Shown piece by piece: positions 58,718 through 64,000 of a stretch of 64,000 bases of DNA. The first letter of the stretch is position 1; every line of letters begins with the position of its first letter. Location: assembly GCF_010682065.1 (NCBI RefSeq), contig NZ_JAAGWG010000010.1, forward strand, positions 86,791-150,790. Reading direction: 5' to 3'. The notes below the pieces were generated by a model that saw only the letters and a program-made list of their open reading frames with translations, was not told the DNA's origin and did not search any database. The stretch is from Blastococcus saxobsidens (GTDB lineage: Bacteria; Actinomycetota; Actinomycetes; Mycobacteriales; Geodermatophilaceae). A program made the translations under genes and the position numbers.

Positions 58718-59836
58718 TCACCGGGGCCGGGTCGTCAGACCCCAGTCGGCGAGCAGCGCCCCGGCCGCGGGGTCGGCGGCCACCACCCGCGCCGGCACAC
58801 CGTCGTCCGGGTGCCGTGTCCAGTGGGCCACGCACAGGGCCCGCAGCGCCTCGAGCCCGTCCGGGTTGGCGCCCGTCCGGGCCGGCGCGACCCCGCCGTC
58901 GCCACGGGGGCCGGCCAGCTCGAGTGCGTCGCCGCCCTCGGCCGGGCGCACCGTCCAGTCCCCGCACGTCCATGCCCGTCCGATGTCGTCGACCCGCGGG
59001 TGCGGTACCAGCAGGCCGGTGGCGTCGGCGGCGAGCAGGTCGGGACGGCGGACGGGCTCCGCGGCCAGCAGGAGGCCGGGGTCGGTGACGCCGGACAGGA
59101 CGAGCAGGCTGTCGGCGCCGGCACGCCGCGCCCCCTCGATGTCGGTGTCGAGGCGGTCGCCCACGACCAGTGGACGCCGAGCGCCGGTCCGCCGGACGCA
59201 CTCGGCGTGCATCGCCGGGTCGGGCTTGCCGGCGACCAGCGGCGTCTGGCCGGTGACGTCCCGGACGACGCCCACCATGGCCCCGTTGCCGGGCAGGGGG
59301 CCACGCGGCGACGGGATGGTCGCGTCCGCGTTGGTGGCGACGTGCCGGGCACCGTTGCGGACGGCGACGACCGCCTCTGCCAGCTGGGCCCAGCCCACCT
59401 CGGTGCCGTAGCCCTGGACGACCGCCTCGGGCTGCTCCCCGGCGGTGCCGACCACGACGAGTCCCGCGGCGCGCAGGGCCGCGGCCACTCCCGGACCGCC
59501 CACGGGGAGCACGCGGCCCCCCGGGCCGAGCAACCCGGAGACGACCGTGGCCGCCGCCTGGGAGCTGGTGATCACGTCCTCGGAGCCAGCGGGGACCTGC
59601 AGGGCGGTCAGGTGCTCGGCCACCTGATCCGGTGTCCGTGCGGCGTTGTTCGTGACGAAGCCCAGCCGCATGCCGACCGCCCGGGCGGCCGCCAGCGCTG
59701 CGGGCACTCCCGGCACCGCATCGGGCCCGACGTAGACGACGCCGTCGAGGTCGAGCAGCGCCACGTCGTAGGACTCGCTCGGCGGCGTCGGGCACCCGCT
59801 GGACAAGGGCACCGTCCCGGCCGCCGGGGGGTTCAT
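58718..59836 (-). CDS. HAD-IIA family phosphatase (Rv1692-like)
   Basis: 372 residues. The nucleophile motif LLDLDGVVYVGPDAVPG is followed by LGFVTNNAARTPDQVAEHL, the C2-cap segment, GKPDPAMH and VVGDRLDTDIEGARRAG. A C-terminal extension of about 100 residues follows the HAD core, as in Rv1692, a glycerol-3-phosphate phosphatase involved in lipid glycerophosphate turnover. That substrate is inferred from synteny. The ATG overlaps the upstream TPR gene stop (ATGA). Confidence 0.92.
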   Translation of the reverse strand: MNPPAAGTVPLSSGCPTPPSESYDVALLDLDGVVYVGPDAVPGVPAALAAARAVGMRLGFVTNNAARTPDQVAEHLTALQVPAGSEDVITSSQAAATVVSGLLGPGGRVLPVGGPGVAAALRAAGLVVVGTAGEQPEAVVQGYGTEVGWAQLAEAVVAVRNGARHVATNADATIPSPRGPLPGNGAMVGVVRDVTGQTPLVAGKPDPAMHAECVRRTGARRPLVVGDRLDTDIEGARRAGADSLLVLSGVTDPGLLLAAEPVRRPDLLAADATGLLVPHPRVDDIGRAWTCGDWTVRPAEGGDALELAGPRGDGGVAPARTGANPDGLEALRALCVAHWTRHPDDGVPARVVAADPAAGALLADWGLTTRPR

Positions 59837-60258
59837 GCCGGGTTCCGGGCGATGCGAGCCCGGACCCCGCGCAGCGCCCGGCCGTAGTGCGGCTGGTCGG
59901 GTCGCATGGCGACCGCCAGGGCGAGGTGCTCGGCGGCGAGGACCAGCTCCCCGGCCTTGTCGGCAGCCAGCCCGAGCCCGAAGTGCGCGTAGTCGTCGGC
60001 GGGGTCGTCGGCGATGAGGACGGTGAAGCTGTCGATGGCGTCGGCGTACCGGCCGGCGTCGTACTGGGCGCGCGCGAGCGCCTCGCGGATGCTGCGCGAC
60101 CCTGGCTCGGCGTCGGCCGCCCGGGCCAGCAGGGTGGCGGCGGCGTCGGGGTGCCGCTCGGTCAGCAGCTGCCGGCCGCGCTGGAACCAGTCGTACACGT
60201 CCCCGCCGGGCACGGTCGGGCTGCCGGCCCCGTCCCCCGGGGAGCTCGTCTCCGACAC
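59833..60258 (-). CDS. TPR-like protein
   Basis: 141 residues with about three tetratricopeptide-type helical pairs: VYDWFQRGRQLLTERHPDAAATLLARAADAEPGS, SIREALARAQYDAGRYADAIDSFTVLIADDP and AHFGLGLAADKAGELVLAAEHLALAVAMRPD. Probably a cytoplasmic interaction scaffold. GTG with AGGGGG upstream. Coupled to the HAD phosphatase gene and divergent from the DUF1015 gene. Confidence 0.85.
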   Translation of the reverse strand: MSETSSPGDGAGSPTVPGGDVYDWFQRGRQLLTERHPDAAATLLARAADAEPGSRSIREALARAQYDAGRYADAIDSFTVLIADDPADDYAHFGLGLAADKAGELVLAAEHLALAVAMRPDQPHYGRALRGVRARIARNPA

Positions 60259-60353
60259 CGTCGTCCCCCTCCGTCGCCGATCCGCCGCTGACGCGCGCCG
60301 CTGCCGGGACCCCGTGCGGGTGAGCGCCCCGCGGCACTGGACCGCGACGCTCC

Positions 60354-60359
60354 TACGAT
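60354..60359 (+). promoter_or_regulatory. -10 element TACGAT, leaderless start of the DUF1015 gene
   Basis: TACGAT lies 7 bases before the GTG at 60367 with no ribosome binding site. Confidence 0.5.
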
Positions 60360-60366
60360 CCTGGAC

Positions 60367-61677
60367 GTGCTCCCCTCGTCGGCAGGTCCCCCGTCGCACC
60401 GGCCGGCTCCTGGGCTGGAGGTCCGGCCGTTCCGTGCGCTGACCTACGGGCAACGGGATCCCGCCTACCTGGCTCGCGTCAGCTCGCCAGCCTACGACCT
60501 GGTGACCCCCGCCGGCCGCGACCGCCTGGCCGAGGCCGATCCGCACAACGTCGTGCGGCTGATCCTGCCCCGGGTGGGCCCCTCTGCCACCGACTCGCCC
60601 GGCTCCGTGGAGCTGGCCGCCACCACGTTGCGGGCCTGGGAGGAGACCGGGGTGCTGCTGCGCGACGAGGAGGCGGCGCTGTGGCTCTACGACCTGGTGC
60701 CGGGTGGCGCGGCCGCGCCGACCACCGGCTGGCTCGGCGCGGTGGCCCTCCCGCCCGCGGACTCCTCGGCGGTGCTGCCCCACGAGGACACCTATCCGGA
60801 CGCGGTCGAGGGCCGGCGGGCGCTGCTGGCGGCCACTGGCACCGACCTCGAGCCGATCGTCCTGGCCCACGACCCCGAACCGCAGCTCGCGGACCTGGCC
60901 GCGGCCGCGCGGTCGGCACCGCCCACCCTCGAGCTCACCGACGCCGACGGTGTGCTGCACCGGCTGTGGCGGGTGGCCGAGCCCGGACTGGTGGCCCGGG
61001 TGGTCGCAGCTCTCGGCCGGACGCGCGCCGTCATCGCCGACGGCCACCACCGCTTCGCCGCCGCACGGGCCAACTCCCGTGCTCACCGCGGGGTGCACGG
61101 ATCCGATGCCGTGCTGGCCCTGGTGACGCCGATGGGCCCCGGCGGGCTCAGGGTCGACCCGATCCACCGGGTGGTTCCCGGGGTGGCGTTCCCGGATGCG
61201 GTCCTCGCCGCCGGCCGGGGTTTCGTCACAGCGGACGTGCCGGTCGACGGGGCGGGGTGGGAGCGGGTGGTGGTCGCCGCGCGATCGTGGCTGGACGACC
61301 CGGCCGAGCGCGGGCTGCTGATCACGGACGGGCGACGGCTCGTGCGGCTCTCCGCGCCGTCGTCCGACGTCCGGGCGGCCGTCCCGGCCGAGGCGCCGCC
61401 GGCGTGGCGGGAGCTGGACGTGGTCCTGGCCCACCACGGGCTCATCGGGGGGCTCTGGGGCCGGCCCGACACCGCTGACGCCGTGCTGATCGCGCACCGG
61501 CTGGAGGAGGCGGTGCGCTCGGCTGCGGAGGGTGCGGGAGTCGCGGTCCTGCTGCGTGCTGCCTCGCCCACCGACGTCGCGGCCGTGGCCCGGGCGGGTG
61601 CCCGGATGCCGCGGAAGTCGACGCTGTTCGTGCCCAAGCCCCGCACCGGGCTGGTGCTGCGTCCCCTGGAGGGCTGA
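60367..61677 (+). CDS. DUF1015 family protein
   Basis: 436 residues. Family motifs are EVRPFRALTYGQ and SSPAYDLVTPAGRDRL at the N-terminus, PHEDTYPDAVEGRRALL, VIADGHHRFAAA, and the C-terminal ARMPRKSTLFVPKPRTGLVLRPL. Some family members are annotated as HTH proteins or as kinase-like, but no activity is certain. The His-rich DGHHR is an apparent functional site. Convergent with the SSB-like gene. Confidence 0.92.
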   Translation: MLPSSAGPPSHRPAPGLEVRPFRALTYGQRDPAYLARVSSPAYDLVTPAGRDRLAEADPHNVVRLILPRVGPSATDSPGSVELAATTLRAWEETGVLLRDEEAALWLYDLVPGGAAAPTTGWLGAVALPPADSSAVLPHEDTYPDAVEGRRALLAATGTDLEPIVLAHDPEPQLADLAAAARSAPPTLELTDADGVLHRLWRVAEPGLVARVVAALGRTRAVIADGHHRFAAARANSRAHRGVHGSDAVLALVTPMGPGGLRVDPIHRVVPGVAFPDAVLAAGRGFVTADVPVDGAGWERVVVAARSWLDDPAERGLLITDGRRLVRLSAPSSDVRAAVPAEAPPAWRELDVVLAHHGLIGGLWGRPDTADAVLIAHRLEEAVRSAAEGAGVAVLLRAASPTDVAAVARAGARMPRKSTLFVPKPRTGLVLRPLEG

Positions 61678-61696
61678 GCCGCCACCACGGGCCGCA

Positions 61697-62056
61697 TCAG
61701 GCCGTCTCCTCCGCCGCGCGGGACGAGGATCGTGGCACCTTGCGGCCCCGCCGGCAGTTGACCTCGCAGACGGAGGCGGTGCCGTTACCGGTCCGCCAGA
61801 AGCGTCGCTGCAGGGCCCCCTCGACCTCGACGACGTCTCCGGGCTGCCAGGCGGCGATGCGCCGCTGGAGGGCGCGGTCGTAGGTGATGCAGGTGAGGAC
61901 GTCGACCGACTGGCCCCGCACCTTGAGGACCGGCCTTCGCACGACGAGGCGGAAGGTCAGCAGGGGGTCCCCGCTGGGCAGGGTGCGCAGCTCCGCGGGG
62001 GCGGACATCCGCCCCCGCAGAACCACGTCGTTGCGATCGATCAGGGCCACGGTCAT
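61697..62056 (-). CDS. Single-stranded DNA-binding (OB-fold) protein, SSB-like
   Basis: 119 residues with an OB-fold of the SSB type: VVLRGRMSAPAELRTLPSGDPLLTFRLVV, DVLTCITYDRALQRRIAAWQPGDVVEVEGALQRRFW. It ends in a basic tail (CRRGRKVPRSSSRAAEE) and lacks the acidic C-terminal tip of the main SSB, so it is a paralogue, not the essential replication protein. ATG start. Cytoplasmic. Confidence 0.85.
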   Translation of the reverse strand: MTVALIDRNDVVLRGRMSAPAELRTLPSGDPLLTFRLVVRRPVLKVRGQSVDVLTCITYDRALQRRIAAWQPGDVVEVEGALQRRFWRTGNGTASVCEVNCRRGRKVPRSSSRAAEETA

Positions 62057-62112
62057 GACCGCAGCCTGACCCGCTGCCGCTGCCGGCGACGACCGGCGCG
62101 GTCATCTGTGGA

Positions 62113-62142
62113 CGCCGCCTCCGGGTGTGGACGGAGGCGGCG
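62113..62142 (-). terminator. Perfect 10-bp terminator hairpin
   Basis: CGCCGCCTCC and GGAGGCGGCG pair perfectly around a 10-base loop, 12 bases past the stop of the repeat-rich TPR gene. Confidence 0.6.
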
Positions 62143-62154
62143 ACCCTCGACGAG

Positions 62155-64000
62155 TCAGTTGGCGCTGTCGCCCTCGGGACCGTTCTCGCCGAGGAGCTCG
62201 GCGACCTCGGCCTCGACCTCCTCGTCGAAGGTCATCGAACCCGCGGCCGCCACCGGGCGCTGCTCGGCGTCGGCGACGTCCTCGTTCTCCTCGTCGTCGA
62301 GCTCGCCGTCGTCGCTCGCGTCGTCGAGGGGGCTGTCCTCGTCCACGTCGTCGAGGGGGCTGTCCTCGTCCACGTCGTCGAGGGGGCTGTCCTCGTCCAC
62401 GTCGTCGAGGTCGTCCTCGTCGACGACGGCGCCGTCCTCGTCCTCGAGGTCGTCCTCCGCGAGGTCATCGTCCAGTTCGCTGAACTCGACGCCGAGGTCC
62501 TCCCCCGCGAGCTCGGGGTCGAACGCGGCGACGGCAGCGAGCCAGGCGTCGGCGCGCTCCTCCTCGCCCTGCCCGCGCAGGAGGTCGGCGTACGCGGCCG
62601 CGAGACGCAGCTGCCCCTCGTCGGTGCCGTCGAGTCCCTCGGGCTCCGGGCGGCCACCGAGCGCCGCCTCGAGCACGAGACGTGCGGCGGCGTCCTCGCC
62701 GAGGTCACGGCGAGCCCCCGCCTCGACCAGGCGCAGCTCGACGATCTCCTCGGCGTCCGGGCTCTCGGCCAGTGCCTCAGCGACCAGACGGAGGGCGACA
62801 TCGGCCCGCCCGAGGGCCCGCTCGCAGTCCGCGAGCACCGCTCGGTACGAGTCGTCCCCGCTCATGCGCCGGTAGGCACGCAGCTCGCGGGCCGCCTCGG
62901 CGTAGTCCTCGGCGTGGTAGGCCGCCACACCCACGGCCTCACGGACCACGGCGAGCCGGGAAGCACGGTCCCGCGCGGCGCGAGCGTGGGCCAGAGCGGT
63001 CTCGGGGTCTTCCTCGACCAGCGTGCCGGCGACGACCAGGTGTCCCGCGACCTTCTCCGCGTTGCGCGGGTCGAGCCCGCGCAGGGCCCCGCGCACCGCG
63101 GGGTCCAGCTCCCGCGGGTCGGCCCACTCGGGGATCTCGGGTCCGGCGGGCACGGGCGGACGGCGATCGACGCCCTCGCCGGAGCGCCCGGCAACGGAAG
63201 GGCGACGATCATCGGAGGGACGGCGGTCGCGCCAGTCACCACCAGGACGGTCGCCCTGCGGACGGTCGGAACGCTGCGGACGGTCCGAACGCTGCGGACG
63301 GTCCGAACGCTGCGGACGGTCCGAACGCTGCGGACGGTCGCCCGCGGGGCGTCGGTCCTGCCACGCGCCCTGCGGACGGTCCGAACGCTGCGGACGATCG
63401 CCGGAGGGGCGACGGTCCTGCCAGTCACCACGGGGACGGTCACCCTGCGGACGGTCGGAACGCTGCGGCCGGTCGCCGGAGGGGCGGCGGTCCTGCCAGT
63501 CACCACGCGGCCGGTCGCCCTGCGGACGGTCGGAACGCTGCGGACGATCGCCGGCGGGGCGACGGTCCTGCCAGTCACCACGGGGACGGTCGCCCTGCGG
63601 GCGGTCACCTGAGGGGCGTCGGTCCTGCCACGCGCCCTGCGGCCGGTCGGAACGCTGCGGACGGTCACCTGAGGGGCGACGGTCCTGCCAGTCACCACGG
63701 GGACGGTCGCCCTGCGGGCGGTCACCGGCGGGACGTCGGTCCTGCCAGCCACCACGGGGACGGTCGCCCTGCGGGCGGTCACCTGAGGGGCGTCGGTCCT
63801 GCCACGCGCCCTGTGGACGGTCCGAACGCTGCGGACGGTCACCTGAGGGGCGTCGGTCCTGCCACGCGCCCTGCGGACGGTCCGAACGCTGCGGACGGTC
63901 ACCCGAGGGACGTCGGTCCTGCCACGCGCCCTGCGGCCGGTCCGAACGCTGCGGACGGTCACCGGAGGGGCGACGGTCCTGCCAGTCACCACGGGGACGG
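62155..64000 (-). CDS. TPR protein with an Arg/Asp-rich repeat N-terminus and acidic repeat tail, 5' end beyond window
   Basis: At least 614 residues; the start lies beyond the right edge. From N to C: at least 250 residues of tandem 19-, 20- or 25-residue units such as DRPQRSDRPQGAWQDRRPSG; a linker; a TPR-like helical domain (LDPRNAEKVAGHLVVAGTLVEEDPETALAHARAARDRA to about AAVAAFDPEL); and an acidic tail with three identical DEDSPLDDV units ending FDEEVEAEVAELLG. A GTG at 63153 could start a shorter protein, but the frame is open with no stop to the window end and codon bias persists, so the repeats are coding. Related actinobacterial genes (Rv1691 neighbourhood) encode TPR proteins of unknown role. 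Confidence 0.88.
   Translation of the reverse strand, partial: RPRGDWQDRRPSGDRPQRSDRPQGAWQDRRPSGDRPQRSDRPQGAWQDRRPSGDRPQRSDRPQGAWQDRRPSGDRPQGDRPRGGWQDRRPAGDRPQGDRPRGDWQDRRPSGDRPQRSDRPQGAWQDRRPSGDRPQGDRPRGDWQDRRPAGDRPQRSDRPQGDRPRGDWQDRRPSGDRPQRSDRPQGDRPRGDWQDRRPSGDRPQRSDRPQGAWQDRRPAGDRPQRSDRPQRSDRPQRSDRPQRSDRPQGDRPGGDWRDRRPSDDRRPSVAGRSGEGVDRRPPVPAGPEIPEWADPRELDPAVRGALRGLDPRNAEKVAGHLVVAGTLVEEDPETALAHARAARDRASRLAVVREAVGVAAYHAEDYAEAARELRAYRRMSGDDSYRAVLADCERALGRADVALRLVAEALAESPDAEEIVELRLVEAGARRDLGEDAAARLVLEAALGGRPEPEGLDGTDEGQLRLAAAYADLLRGQGEEERADAWLAAVAAFDPELAGEDLGVEFSELDDDLAEDDLEDEDGAVVDEDDLDDVDEDSPLDDVDEDSPLDDVDEDSPLDDASDDGELDDEENEDVADAEQRPVAAAGSMTFDEEVEAEVAELLGENGPEGDSAN
62320..62400. repeat. 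Three identical 27-bp tandem repeats encoding acidic units
   Basis: Three exact 27-base copies, each encoding DEDSPLDDV in the acidic C-terminal tail of the TPR protein, followed by a partial fourth. Confidence 0.9.
63232..64000. repeat. Tandem 57/60/75-bp coding repeats
   Basis: Twelve W(Q/R)DRRP units recur with spacings of 57, 60 or 75 bases (a larger 129-base step separates the last), continuing off the right edge. Every copy stays in the same minus-strand frame. No spacer-repeat structure, so it is not a CRISPR array. Confidence 0.9.

Noticed and set aside
63232..64000. Regularly spaced repeats resembling a CRISPR array
   Set aside because: The units are contiguous with no unique spacers, vary between 57, 60 and 75 bases and keep one open reading frame encoding WQDRRP units, so they are protein-coding.

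Overview
The window is very GC-rich, uses many GTG starts and 4-base start/stop overlaps, and its gene order matches conserved actinobacterial blocks. Gene content (GarA/FHA, two MerR regulators beside gcvP and gcvH, SteA with the SteB/MctB partner, TlyA, ScpAB beside an orphan ParA, WYL, DUF5999) points to a non-mycobacterial actinomycete. A Geodermatophilaceae-like genome (Blastococcus, Modestobacter, Geodermatophilus) is my best inference; I could not test it.

Layout. 1-5 kb: a GH65 phosphorylase cut by the left edge with its beta-phosphoglucomutase, then a PEBP-fold protein, a GNAT acetyltransferase, pantothenate kinase coaA and a small DUF5999 protein. 5-14.5 kb: gcvP, MerR, bifunctional nuclease, MerR, garA, gcvH, DUF881, small basic protein, DUF881 and a CDP-alcohol phosphatidyltransferase, in the same order as the Rv1832-Rv1822 block of M. 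tuberculosis. 14.5-20.4 kb: an EF-G-like GTPase, a DUF2243 gene with an in-frame stop, tRNA-Pro(GGG), der, cmk and aroH. 20.4-34.1 kb: a segment that separates cmk/aroH from rluB, which are normally close together. It holds a WYL regulator, a frameshifted DinB gene and a complete arabinoxylan-oligosaccharide locus. In that locus a minus-strand operon (GH10 xylanase, GH3, acetylxylan esterase, GH51, ABC ATPase) diverges from a plus-strand operon (lipoprotein, two permeases, LacI), with a palindromic operator between them. 34.1-42.5 kb: rluB, scpB, scpA, a ribbon-helix-helix-like protein, parA, xerD, ald, a membrane protein and an ADP-ribose-type Nudix hydrolase. 42.5-52.3 kb: an overlapping run steA, steB/mctB, PNPT sugar transferase, murJ, GT4, a membrane phosphohydrolase-like protein, pyrG and nudix. 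52.5-64 kb: TetR, a methyltransferase, recN, nadK, tlyA, a small protein, SCP2, a HAD phosphatase, a TPR protein, DUF1015, an SSB-like protein and a TPR protein with long charged repeats cut by the right edge.

The carbohydrate genes appear to work together. None of the four xylan-acting enzymes has a signal peptide, so oligosaccharides would be imported by the ABC system and degraded in the cytoplasm under LacI control. The right half is mostly chromosome maintenance, envelope and division housekeeping in tight operons. Many genes not preceded by a ribosome binding site have a TANNNT -10 element 6-8 bases before the start codon, as expected of leaderless transcripts. No gene-free stretch exceeds 300 bases. 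No CRISPR array, insertion sequence, rRNA or phage gene was seen.
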